Source: Phallusia mammillata
Lineage: Eukaryota; Chordata; Ascidiacea; Phlebobranchia; Ascidiidae
Direction: 5' to 3'
NCBI GenBank assembly: GCA_003260075.1
Contig: QLIY01000075.1
Location: 186,001-250,000 of the forward strand
Length of the DNA stretch: 64,000 nucleotides
Positions 36,386 through 47,726 of this stretch are shown here, in pieces. Within the stretch, counting starts at the first letter, position 1. Every line of letters starts with the position of its first letter. The notes beneath the pieces were generated by a model, which did not search any database, had not been told where the DNA came from, and saw nothing but the letters and a program-made list of their open reading frames with translations. Position numbers and translations under genes: made by a program.

Positions 36386-36471
36386 AACGTATATTGTTTG
36401 AATTTTATTTTAAATTTCAGTGTATTAGGTCGTTGATCTTTAGTTTGAATCTGTAAAATCGCTACAACGAA

Positions 36472-39400
36472 ATGGCCGAAGCGGTGAGATTTTGCATTAA
36501 CTCTCTCCCACCTCTTGCATAATCTTAATCATTTTTACTTTTTATTTTTATTCAGAAAGATAAGTTCCATCTTCATTCCCTTCGGACTCTTGGTCATACC
36601 ATAACCGTGGTTGGAAGGGGGGGGGGTATCCAAAACAGGTACTGACAATTTTAATTTTTAGAATAACAATCGAGTCATTTTATGCTAATTGTAACTAAAA
36701 AAATCATTGTTTTAAGATTTATTATTTAACTTAGAATCTAAATTTTGTCGTTTTGTCGTTTTTAGAGTTTGAATGTTGTCAGCGGGCCTCCAATTGGCCC
36801 CAAAATCTGACCGAAACCCGATTTATTTTAAAAACAAATCCAGAATCGGGCCCAATTAGTGGTAAAAATGTTAAGAAAATGATACCAAGTGTACAATCCG
36901 GTCTGAACCAAGCCCGTTTAAAAAGAAAAAAATATTGGAAGCCCGTTTTAAGAAAATTCAAGCCCAAATCGTCCCTCAAACCGAACGTTACAGCTCTGGT
37001 TTGTTTTGCACCAGTCAAGGGTTATTTAAAACATTTTCATTCCTCCGTAATATACGACTAGAAGATGCCACACCATTAGAGACTTATTTAAAATTGGGTC
37101 TTTTTATCAACTTTACAAACCACATGTAAAAAAAATTCCCTTAAGTTTTAACATTTCTCCCTTGGGAAAATTTTCTCCCCCGTTGTGAACCAAACAATAA
37201 TCTTAGGAGATTTCTCTTTCAGTTTATTTGCACAAACTCTATGTCATAAATTTGAAATACTTCATTACAAAACTGCGGCAAATCGTGCTTAACAATTAAT
37301 GCTTTCCTTGAAGGGCCGTTATCAAGTTGTTAGTTGGCGATGAACGTAGATCTATCGCTTTTCGTTTCGAAGCCAGTTTTGACGAAAAGGTAATTATAAT
37401 AAACAGTCACTTGGATGGGGAATGGCAGACCGAGCAAAGAGACAGAGAAAACGACTTCGAATGGTCGCAAAGCTCGTATGCTGAGGTAATTTGCTGTAAG
37501 AGCTTCGTTAAGTTATTAACTCTGTTTTTAAGAGTGCATAGTTTTTTGTGTGTGTTTTGTTTGATTTAAACCTCAGTTTTCTGTATCACTCTCTGTAAAC
37601 TTTTGCAAAACATTAAACGGATGATTTTTTAATCGGCGCGAGGTCTGAAGTTATCTTTATGCCCATATATGTCAAAGTTAACTGCGTCACCACACATTAA
37701 ACAAATACCTCTACCCTTAATCTCACAAGCTCGTAAGCTTTCTACAACAGAGTCCTGAAATCTACACACAGGTGTCTTTCACTTCAGTTCGTTTGTTTAG
37801 TTTACTTTTTCAAAAAATGATACATGCTAACATCAACGAGCACAAGTCAATTATGCTGACTAGCTGATATAGAATAGCTAGAATGATTTCCAACGTAACA
37901 AGAGTAGTTTCCGAATAAAGGCGTTAACTTTACCCATGTGCTCTTGCGAATAGCTCTCGCACAATTCCTGCACAAAGACGGCGTCCAATCACAGCACAGG
38001 ACAAACCACACAGCTAAAGCAAGCTAACATCAGATCACAAAGTCACATCTTCCGATAGTTAACTGCCACAAGAAATATTGCAAAGTTCAATCTTGATTTA
38101 GAAATCCGGTTGAATCAAAGTGTTGTTTTATTTAACTTACTTGCGAATTTTGAATTAGCAGTTGAAACGAGTTTCGCAAACGAATGTTACGAAGATTTCA
38201 CAGTTTCAAATCGCAATAACTACATTTTTTCTGTCATTTTAGATGTATGGTACTCGGACTTCGAAAACGGGGTCCGTTATAAGAGGTACGTTCGCATTTT
38301 AGGGGTATAGTACCAATGTAGGGGTACGAGAAAATGGCGACAAACCTAAGCTGTTTAGATCTATTCTTGTAAAAAACGCAAAGTTTCAGTTTGGTTAATA
38401 ACTATTGTCAAATATCAAATCTAAACACAAAAAAACTGGAAAAAATACAAACAATGTGCGAAACATCTCATTGTAGTTCGGTTTAACATTTGTTTTGACA
38501 TCAATCATCTTTTGTAATCACAGAAACATCACTTAACCTAAACGACCGCGTTTCATGTTTTTACAGCAAAACTATTTTATTTCTAGGCCGCGCACAGTGC
38601 AAACTGTTTTGACCCGTTAGGTCTCATCAGCTTGGCCATTAAATTCAAGCTAGTTCTTCTGTGGTATATGCCCTGTTGTGACTCGAACAGAATTGATAAG
38701 GCAAGGCTTTTTAGACCGTTATTCTAACAAACCGTAAGCTACATCAGCCAGACGGCCATCTCTGGTCACCAGCTGCACTGATGAGATCTTGTAAGTCGAG
38801 ATAGTGGGCCTTCCCGTTTTGACCCGTTTGAAAACTGAAATTTCGTTTGAAACTGAAAACCCGTTTGAAACTGAAATTTTGAAACTGAAATTTTTCCGTT
38901 TGAAACTGAAATTTTTACCACAGATCGGCCTTTAAAAACTACAGATGCTCAACACTGAAAATTAATTACAGTTATTACAACTTTGATTCAGTGTGAACCT
39001 TGAAAAAGTTGTCTGTGGCCCGGTAACGAACCCCTCGCGGACGGGCACCGGGCAGTGGACAGATGTTTATCTTTTGTATTAAAATAAAACAATGAAGGTG
39101 TTTTGTTACAGTACAAAATAGAAGTTGGTACCGAAGAGATCATCTGTTCGTGGAATGGACAAAAGCTTCCTGGTTGTACATTCAAACATAGAGCTGATCC
39201 GAAGACTTACGCTGGTCTAAAAGTGGGCGGACTCGACGTTGAGCGAGTTGACATTCAAAACAATGGAACCGACTCGACATTAGAGGTAGAAGTTTTTGTC
39301 ATAGAGGGTTGTAACTCGGGGAAGGATCAAACCGACTCGAGTCCTTAGGCAAAAATCTCTAGTTTAAGTGAGCTTAGATTTACATTCATTTTCTGTGCAT

Positions 39401-40756
39401 CATATAAGTACGCCAGGCCTACTGAAGGCTAATTAATTAATTAACTCAAGTTTTAGACAACTCAAGTTTAGTTCAGTCACGTACAAAAACAGTTTAATCG
39501 GCCCAAACTGGTTGAATCGGTTTTAAGTCTATATTTCTGTTTACTTGCCTTGCCGTGAAGATGATTAGCAGCAAATGCCTACACAAAAAAAATAAAAACA
39601 AATTAACAAATTAAGGTTTATCGTTGCAGGAAACTCCATTGAACTTTAGGCAAATACCTGTAGCAGAAAGAAACATTCAGCTTGTCGCAACACCAGTAGA
39701 GGCGAGGTTGGTATAAAAACAAAGCAAATCACAAAAGCTAAAAAGTCATTGCTCTTGGGAATTAATTCGAACGCCAAAAATTCAGGGACTGTTTTTTTAG
39801 TGTTGGTTCAACATAACGTATTGGTCCAATAAAAAAGTAATCAACCAAGTATTAAAACCATCAACAAATTTGTACCTCACTACTAATAACAGTTTCGTGT
39901 ATAATGCTGCAAAAAAGCTTCAAACAACAACAAAGATTCAGTTTGTGTATTTTAGTGCATCTTTAGTTGTGTGTGTCAACCAAATATATTTAATGTGTGT
40001 CATTTATTTTAGTGTATCTTTGGTTGCGTGTGTCAACCAAAAATATTTAATGTGTGTCATTTATTTTAGTGTATCTGTGGTTGCGTGTGTCAACCAAAAA
40101 TATTTAATGTGTGTCATTTATTTTAGTGTATCTGTGGTTGTTTTTGTCAAAAAAAATATTCAATATGTGTTCTTTATTTTAGTGTATCTTTGGTTTTGTG
40201 TGTCAACAACAAAATATTCAATGTGTGCTATTTTTACAACAGGTCGATTTTCAACTTTAACATAGACGACGTTGATGAAAAAATCGCCTTCCATTTCAGC
40301 CCAAGGTTTGATCAAAAGGTGATTGTGCGCAACAGCATGACGGACGGAAAGTGGCAAACGGAAGAAAGAAGCATGTTGGTCCCGTTTACATGGCAACTTA
40401 ATCAGGAGTATGAGGTAAGTCACTGTTTCGAGCAATACTTGCGTAGATTTTTGATTTTATTTCGAGTTTTTTTTATTTGGTACAGCTTTTTTCAAGGGGG
40501 CTCTATGGATCCCTAGGGGCCAGGATTCCGGACTGCTTATTTAGTGCAACTTTGGTTTATTTTCTTTTTAATAGGCATTGATTTTCTTTACCATCTTAAT
40601 GTTTTTTAGTACAACTTCTATGTGGGTCAAGATTATTTCTCGTGTGTGTGGGAGGGTGTTGAAGTTTGCAGATTCAATCACCGTTCGCCGGTTGAACAAG
40701 ACATCGGTCTTGCAATCAAGGGCATGTGCATCAAAAGCATACGAAGTTTTGCTTAA
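36472..40756 (+). CDS. Galectin B, two-CRD galectin
   Basis: Exons 36472-36483 (MAEA), 36556-36638, 37314-37485, 39112-39285, 39630-39706, 40243-40414, 40610-40756 (stop TAA). All splice phases join; lengths match the minus-strand paralogs. CRD1 has lost the sugar-binding signature (RFEAS in place of HFNPR) but keeps WQTEQR; its C-terminal exon reads WNGQKLPGCTFKHR. CRD2 has HFSPR, IVRN and WQTEER, and ends NHRSPVEQDIGLAIKG...CIKSIRSFA. Exon 2 contains G 36617-36626 between VVG and the donor; at 83 bases it is 3 longer than paralogs, so the frame survives. It is the only complete + strand copy, convergent with gene C. Confidence 0.9.
36761..36993. mobile_element. CAGAGTTGTAA-type hAT MITE in galectin B intron 2
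   Basis: GCGGGCCTCCAATTGG ... AAGCCCGTTTTAAG ... TTACAGCTCTG. Flanks GTCGTTTT / GTTTGTTT match at 6 of 8. Decayed relative to other copies. Confidence 0.6.
38606..38815. repeat. Dispersed repeat, related to 1312-1500
   Basis: Begins TAGGTCTCATCAGCTTGGCC and ends CTGATGAGATCTTGTAAGTCG, roughly inverted ends; in galectin B intron 3. Confidence 0.45.
38825..38918. repeat. Short tandem array of CGTTTGAAACTGAAATTT
   Basis: Five imperfect units of about 18-20 bp in galectin B intron 3. Confidence 0.8.
38919..39050. mobile_element. hAT-like remnant, same family as 23371-23585
   Basis: ATCGGCCTTTAAAAACTACAGATG ... GGCCCGGTAACGAACCCCTCGCGGAC parallels the 23.4 kb copy. Its end is about 60 bases before galectin B exon 4. 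Confidence 0.45.
39936..40235 (+). repeat. 57-bp minisatellite with a hairpin in each unit
   Basis: Unit starts at 39993, 40050, 40107, 40165 and 40221 (57, 57, 58, 56 bp), with a partial unit before. Each central unit holds TTTGGTTG-CGTGTGT-CAACCAAA, an 8-bp perfect stem with a 7-base loop. The array ends directly at the acceptor of galectin B exon 6. Confidence 0.9.
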
Positions 40757-41097
40757 AATTAGGAAAACATTAAACAGCAATTTTTTGTGTATTTACTTGC
40801 ATTTAAAAAACGTATTACAATATTTTGTTTTGTTAAACCAAAGGATTTCGACATGAAGTAAAATTAACATGCTTTAGGGTGAACCATTATTAAGCAATAC
40901 AGTCAAAAGCATTTTTTTCTTTAGATTTCTCACATGTGTTAGTTATAACGTAGGAGCTCCTGTCTGGTTTGGTTTGATAAGTTGAAATTGATTTTGCTAA
41001 ACATGTACTCAGATTTGTTGCTTCCATATACATCAAATTGTTCGAAAATAAAATGTTTAAAACATTTTGTGTTTGATCTAAACAACACCGAGTCGTA

Positions 41098-41487
41098 AAT
41101 CGGACCGAGCTTTTCGGAATGGGTTCGGGTGCGGGTTCGGGTTCGGGTTCGGGTTCGGGTTCGGGTTCGGGTTCGGGTTTGAGCTGAGGTTTCTTCAAAA
41201 AACGGACCTGATTTAGGCCTGACTTTGCACTTTGTGTCGATATTCTTTTGAACAAATTTATCTAGCTAATTAGCCAGTTGCTGGACCTGATCTAATACCA
41301 GTTGCTGGACCTGATCTAATAAAAAGTCCTAATATGTCTTGTTGACTACCAATTGTCTATTGTGTTTGTTATTTTGGTCTTTTCTGAGACTTCAATATAT
41401 AAACTTTCAAGCATAAACGGGCTTCTCAAAAACGATTCGGGGTCGGGCCGGGATCGGGCTCCGATTTCAGGCCCGTTTACAACTCTG
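41098..41487. mobile_element. CAGAGTTGTAA-type hAT MITE with GGGTTC expansion
   Basis: CGAGTCGTAAAT ... TTTACAACTCTG, reverse orientation. Within it at 41125-41178 is a run of GGGTTC hexamers. The paralogous segment at about 33290-33310 lacks the element. Confidence 0.75.
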
Positions 41488-41865
41488 GGCCGACAACAAT
41501 AAATTTGAGATCTTTAAAGCAGTACATGTACGAGGAAAAATATAATATGAATGCACTTTGTCGATTCACATCAACCATAAATTTAATAGCAAAACTTGAA
41601 CCAACTTGTCATATGTTGAAGTGTGACCGTAGTTGGGATATTTACAGTTGTAATTTTGTAAGTAAAAATATGCAAACAATATACAAAAAAATGTTGGTAG
41701 AACTGTTTTTTTGTTTTTAGCAAACATAAATAACTTATGTAAAAAACGTCTGTTTATTAAAATGACATCAAGTTTGGAAAACGATTTTATAAATTACTAA
41801 ATCGCCTCCAAAACACAGACTTTAGTGATCTAAACACAAAGAAGGTAAATGAAACTAACACGCGC

Positions 41866-42050
41866 CAAAGAACCCGGTTGATGTTCGACCACCACTGCAT
41901 AAAGAACACACAAATAGTTACTTTTAAAACAACTTGTATTTCAAAATAAACTGGGGGGGGGGGACAAAGAACTCGGTTGGTTTTGGACTATAACTAAAAA
42001 CACACACACACAAATAGTTACTTTTAAAACAACTTGTATTTCAAAATAAA
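41866..42050. repeat. Direct duplication around an 11-G run downstream of galectin C
   Basis: 41866-41952 and 41964-42050 match with a few differences. Confidence 0.88.
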
Positions 42051-42256
42051 CTGAATATATGGTAAGCAACAAATCTGAATACATTTTGGAAAACTGGTTG
42101 TATAATTTATAAAACTAAAACAATAATGCGAAGTTTGTAACTACGAAGCATCAAAACTAAGGAAGTATGCAAATCAAACCTTTAAATATTGTATTTTCCA
42201 TATAAATGTAAACTAAAATAGATAAATAGCTCTGTAAGGAACAAGTTCGGACAGAT

Positions 42257-44987
42257 TTAAATGGTCCGAATGCCTTTAACGCACATGCCTCTGATAGCAA
42301 AACCGACGGCTTGTTCAACTGGTGAACGATGGTTAAATCTGCAAACCTCAACGCCGGGGGGGGGGCACACAAGAAAAGTAAGCTTCAGTCACGTAAATGT
42401 TGTACTAAAAAAGTTAAACAGAAAATGACCTTAGTAAAACAAATGGTACCTGAAAGTATTAAAGCTCACCCCTTTTATTCAAAGTGAAAAAGGTTTCTGA
42501 TTTCATGTGATTTTCGAACTGATACGTACTCACAACAGTTTACTAACTTTCATATTAAACGAATCATAGAAAAAGAGGGTTTATAGAGTCGTGGAACATT
42601 TACTCGCGCGCCAATACAATGAATATAAAAATTGATGCTCCAATGCCGACTAGCTATCGGTCGCTTTTACACCGCTAAAATGCAGTTTTTACCAACGTTT
42701 TATCATTGTTTTTGTGCAAATCTCGTTTCGTGTTTACCACATTTTAAATGGTTAAAAGTGCTCTTTCCGCTAAAAGTACCCATCAAAAATTAGCTAAATG
42801 TGGGTCTGTCGTCAGATATAATATTTTATGACTTTCTTCTAAAATGTGCCTGCCAACAACACTATATTCATTGAACGTCAGTATTATTTCCTAAAAATAA
42901 GATCTACTACTGGAAACCGTAACTTCACCTCATACTCCTGGTTGAGCTGCCATGAAAACGGCACAACCATGCTTCTTTCTTCGTTTTGCCAGACTCGGTT
43001 AACCATATTGTTGCGCACAATCACTTGTTGGTCAAATCTTGGTTTGAAGTGGAATGCAAGATTGTGGATGTCGTTGTTTGCCTTGAAGTTGAAAATAGAC
43101 CTAACCAAACACGTATGTGAGAAAAGTTTCGAAAATGATTGACTTCGTTTGCTGACTTCAACACCAGAATTATAAGTCGGATCAGGCTTTTGTAGCAGAG
43201 TTGTAGGAGGGCCCAAAATTCGAGCCGACCGAAACCTGGCCGAACCCGGGCAAGCCAGAATCGTTTTTGAGGCGCCCGTTTAGACCTAAACAAGACACTT
43301 TCGAGCTGTTGGGCATTAGGTTAATTCCAACAACTAGCTACTTTGCTACGCAAGTAAAATTAAAAAAATTTCAAGACACAGAATGTCTCGAAAATGTAAG
43401 AAAATTTGGACCATAATTTTGGATGCGGGTATTGGACTTCTTTTGGGTTCAAAGCCAATTTCCAAGCCCACTTAGAACTGTTTAACATGCATCATTTTTG
43501 TTTAGTAAATATTTAAGCTATATTTTTAAGAAACCATCGCAAGCAAACCGATTGGTATGTCAAGTCAGTACAAAATATTTGCCCTTTAAGCGAGATTTCA
43601 GAGCAACAGAATTTGTTTAGCTGTATAACAAGGCACCGACCTCACGCTCACTGGGATTGCTGTCACCTTAAAGGTCTTGCCCAAAGCTACTATGCCCGTA
43701 ATGTCCATTTCTGTTTCCTGCAACAAAGCATGTATAATAAACAGTCATAAAGACTTGTTGATTGTCACGTTTGGTGAAGGGATGACAAAGTCTCAAAACG
43801 TAGAAACAACTTACCACTGGTTCAGAACTGGCTCCATTGTCTTCAAAGTCAACTTTTTTTACATCAAGACCACGAATTTCAAGCCCTTTGTAAGTACTGG
43901 CATCAACTCTATGCGCAAATGTGCAACCTTCAAGTTTTAGGCCATTCCAATAACAGCTGACCTCGTTGGTACCAACTTTAATTTTGTACTGAAACAGGAC
44001 ATCGTTTAAAACAGAGACATTTGTCAAAAAAGTGAGCAATTTTGTTGGTAAACCCTATATTTTGTTTGGCGTTAGACCGAACGGAACTGAACCTATAAAA
44101 AATGCATTTTTGTGATTCCCTTTTTGAAACAGCGCACTGAAGAACATGAGCGAGATACAGCAATAGAACATGTCAAAAATGACATATTTGAAAGTGTTCT
44201 GCACTGCACAGACCAAATTATTCGGTAACGTATTGCAGATGATGGGTAAAATTAATATTAAAAGAAAGGGGATTTAAACCAGTTCAAAAGGGGGGGGGGG
44301 ACATGTCAAAAATGACATATTTGAAAGTGTCCTGCACTGCACAGACCAAATTATTCGGTAACGTATTGCAGATAATGGGTAAAATTAATATTAAAAGAAA
44401 GGGGATTTAAACCAGTTCAAAATCCGGGAACCGGCCGGGACCGGGTAATTTTCCAGAACCGGAACAATACTCGAACCGAACCTGAACCCATATGAGAAGC
44501 GGTTCGACTCCTTAATTTTAAAGTAGGGGGGGGGGTTCTCGCCCTTTGTTCTTTTCGCCATCCTCCGTTTACGCGATTGTTCAACACAATCTCTTTTTGG
44601 TCAAAACGGGGACTAAAATGCCATCCGATATTACGTGGATCATTGTTTATCAGTAAGTTGATGACAACTCTGAAACAATTGCGATCATTGCCATTGGTAT
44701 TCAATTTCAAGGAAAGTAAATAGACTGTGCGAGTATATAAGAGTGTTTGACTAAATAATGTGATGTAATTTGTTATACCTTGTGCCAGTGGGCTTTCCAA
44801 CAACGGTGATCGTTTTGCCAAGAGCCTTGAGATTCTGGACTATGTATTCTGTTGTGGTCTGTTTAATACAAAAAAGGTCTAAACTGCAGCAAATGTTGAA
44901 ATATGACAGAAAATACATAATAAACAAATGTTGAAATATGACAGAAAATACATAATAACTGCAACATGATCTTACCGGTGAAGACAT
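42257..44987 (-). CDS. Galectin C, two-CRD galectin, two exons damaged by G runs
   Basis: Exons in coding order: 44987-44976 (MSSP), 44858-44779, 44669-44536 (cut), 43988-43815, 43717-43641, 43100-42929, 42404-42257 (stop TAA 42259-42257). CRD1 reads HFSPR, IVLNN, WRKEQR; CRD2 reads HFKPR, IVRNN, WQNEER, so Asn of the HFNPR signature is Ser or Lys. Exon 3 loses its last third at G 44526-44535. Exon 7 has G 42356-42365 in place of about six bases (TGGGAC on the gene strand), shifting the frame by +4. Everything else is intact and very like gene D, so a functional gene is likely behind the assembly errors. Confidence 0.88.
43196..43480. mobile_element. Decayed CAGAGTTGTAA-type hAT MITE in galectin C intron 5
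   Basis: CAGAGTTGTAGGAGGGCCC ... CACTTAGAACTG, flanked by TTTAACATGCAT. The same insertion at the same place is in gene D (48899-49167) and gene E (to about 56822), so it predates the duplications. Confidence 0.7.
44168..44421. repeat. Direct duplication around an 11-G run in galectin C intron 3
   Basis: 44168-44289 and 44301-44421 differ at two or so sites; G 44290-44300 between. Confidence 0.9.
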
Positions 44988-45665
44988 TTCGTTGTAATGA
45001 GACAGAAGGGTTTAAGAATTTCAACTGTTTGAATCTAAAACAAAACGTAAGTAATGATTTAAACAAATTACATACACTCTAATAAACTGACTTTAAATAG
45101 TCACAACACAATCAAATCGAAATAGGCCTATTCACGATAAGAAACAGCAGAATAAAGTTTCACAAACAAAGATAAAAACATTTTCTTATAACGACTTGTC
45201 TTTAAATCGTGACAATCTACTATCCGCTCTCTGTGTTCCAATTTCTTTCATTTTGTTTTCTCATTGCACCCATTAATATTGACTGCTGAAATGTATTTAA
45301 CAACGCGTGACTATATACTGCAAATGCGGTGTTGTTATTTCGCGCCGCGAAACAGTAAAGGAAATGAACAAACAATAACGGACTGCTAAAAAATGAATTT
45401 TCGGTGAAAAAACGCCGGGAGCATAAAATTAAACGGAAATAACGGCATTAATTAACGAACACCAAATAACAACACTTTGATGTAATGTCAACATTTGTTA
45501 CAAGGCACATGTTGGAAATATATTTTTGTGTTTGCAGCTATCATTTTCGTATGGGGCAGTGTTTAGTTAATACTGGTAAAATGTGTCTAGTAGGCTTTGT
45601 AACCAATGAACATATTAGGCTAAATGCGGCCTGTTTCATGAAAGACATTATTTGTATGCTATAAT

Positions 45666-46052
45666 CAGGGTTGCCATACCGCCCTTATTTCTAAGATTTG
45701 TCCTTATTTTGAACTGCAATGTCTTAGAAAAATATATTGTCCTTATTTCTAAGAAATGTCCTTCTTTTTGACTTACGTCCTTATTTTGTCTTTTTTTCAA
45801 CAATGCAAAGTGCAAGTCAAATTCCTGCTAAAAGTAAAATTAAACCTAGACCTGAGCTGTCGTGAGATGCACGAAGTATTTTCTACGAACAAGGAGTTGC
45901 TGGAACAGATTGATTCTGGCAATAATATGGCATGTGATATGTCATGGCTCGTATAAATGCGAAGATTTATGCGAAAACGTTTGTTTCGTTTCGAATGGGA
46001 AACTTAATTTTTCGCTGTCCTTAGTTTTGGCTCTGTGTTGATGGCAACCCTT
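45666..46052. mobile_element. hAT MITE, TIR CAGGGTTGCC, perfect TSD, empty site in paralog
   Basis: 387 bp. Left CAGGGTTGCCAT, right ATGGCAACCCTT. TSD GCTATAAT at 45658-45665 and 46053-46060. The duplicated segment near 51888-51905 reads TGTATGCTATAGTTATGCACC with no insertion. Confidence 0.9.
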
Positions 46053-46445
46053 GCTATAATTATGCACCTGTTTTTATGTGCGCAGAAATGTGCAGGTCAA
46101 AATGTGCGCATATTTTTCGAAAATGTGCAAACTGCCAAAATGTGCGCACATTTTCCAAAAATATCACCTATTTATTCAAACTGCTCAATTTAAGTAAAGT
46201 TTTAGCGGGAATAGTTTTAGCGCACAACCCATTTGAGACGGTATATCTCTAAAATGCATACTATTGGAGCTGGAAAGTATTATTATTAAACATTCAATAA
46301 AACTGCTTCAAAATTTGACCTGCAGAGTAAAGCCAGGGCCGAATTATACAACCCTGGTCGGTGTGGTATGAAATCTCATTTACAAGCAAAAAAGATCACC
46401 TAAACTTTATAGTGTCATGAGTTAAAACCCAAAGGGTTTGATCGT

Positions 46446-46556
46446 GTGTGTGGAAAGGTGTTGAAGTTTGCTGATTGAATCACCGTTACCCGGTTCAACA
46501 AGACATTGGTCTTGCAATCAAGGGCATGTGCATCAAAAGCATAAGAGGCACAAAAA
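46446..46556 (+). pseudogene. Broken galectin last exon
   Basis: GTGTGTGTGGAAAGGTGTTGAAG onward matches galectin B exon 7 (SCVWKGVEVC), then TGA replaces the Arg codon. No upstream exon remains. Confidence 0.75.
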
Positions 46557-47726
46557 TTAAGCATAAGAAGCACAAAATTTTGCTTTGAGTTAGGAACACA
46601 TTAAACAGCAAATTAGCTGCTTTTTTGTGTTAACTTGCATTCAATAAAACTTATAATGTTTTGTTTTGTTGAACCAAAGGATTTCGACATGGGGAAAAAT
46701 TGACACGTTTTGGGGTTAGTCATTATTAAGCAATACGTTTTATGTACGCGGATTAATGCATTAAAAAAACTTGTCGTTAATTTTTTTTTCAAATTTTGTA
46801 ATAGATAAACAAGAAAAATGAATACCTTTGTCAAAAAGTTTTTCTCGCATGTGTTGGTTATAACATATGATCACCTGCCTGGTTTGGTTTTAAAAGGTAA
46901 AATTGAATTTGCAATCCATGCATTCAGATCTGACTCCGAAAATAGTCAGTGGTTCGAAAATAATTTGTTTGAAAAAAAAACTATTTTGTGTTATAATGCA
47001 TCGGCCAACTAATACATACACATATATGGAATAATAGATTGAGGAAATTATTTTTTTAGTAAATACCGTTGGGTCCTTAAATTATACAGAAGGAAAGTAA
47101 TATCGGTATTAATAATTAAAGGTTTCATTGTACTTAAAAATACGCTTTACAGAGTTTATGTTTCAACTGTTTTAATTAATTAATAAAAACCATTAATAAA
47201 GATTTTTTAATGTTTTTAGTTATTACAAAGCTTATGTAAAAATTGGCCATTATGCTTTGAATCAACTTAATAATTGTCTCCTCATCCGTTTGTGCAAGAA
47301 AAAGATTACTTTTATTATGCGACTGATTCCATGATGACATCAAATCGGGCATTGCATTTTTTCATACTAACAATATACAACTCGCTTAAAAAACACAAAA
47401 TGAAGATAAATTACCTAACACGTGACAAAGAATTAAAACCCGGTTGATGTTCGACCACCACTGCATAAAGAACACACGAATAGTTACTTTTCAAACAACT
47501 TGTATTTCAAAATAAACCGAATATATGATAAGCAACAAATCTGAATACATTTTGGAAAACAGGTTGTATAATTTATCAAACTAAAACAACAATGCGAGGT
47601 TTTTTAATTAATAAGCATCAAAACTAAGGAATTTTGCAAACGAAATCGTTAAATATTGTATTTTCGGTATAAATGCACACAAAAACGGAAAAATAGCTCT
47701 GTATAAGAAACAAGTTTCGGACAGTC

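Noticed and set aside
39936..40235. CRISPR-like array
   Set aside because: Eukaryotic genome; units are contiguous tandem copies with no variable spacers.
39870..40265. 131-codon frame
   Set aside because: It reads through the 57-bp minisatellite, whose unit length is a multiple of three; the true coding part is only galectin B exon 6 in another frame.
41114..41180. Interstitial telomere repeat
   Set aside because: The unit is GGGTTC, not TTAGGG, and it lies inside a MITE rich in that motif.
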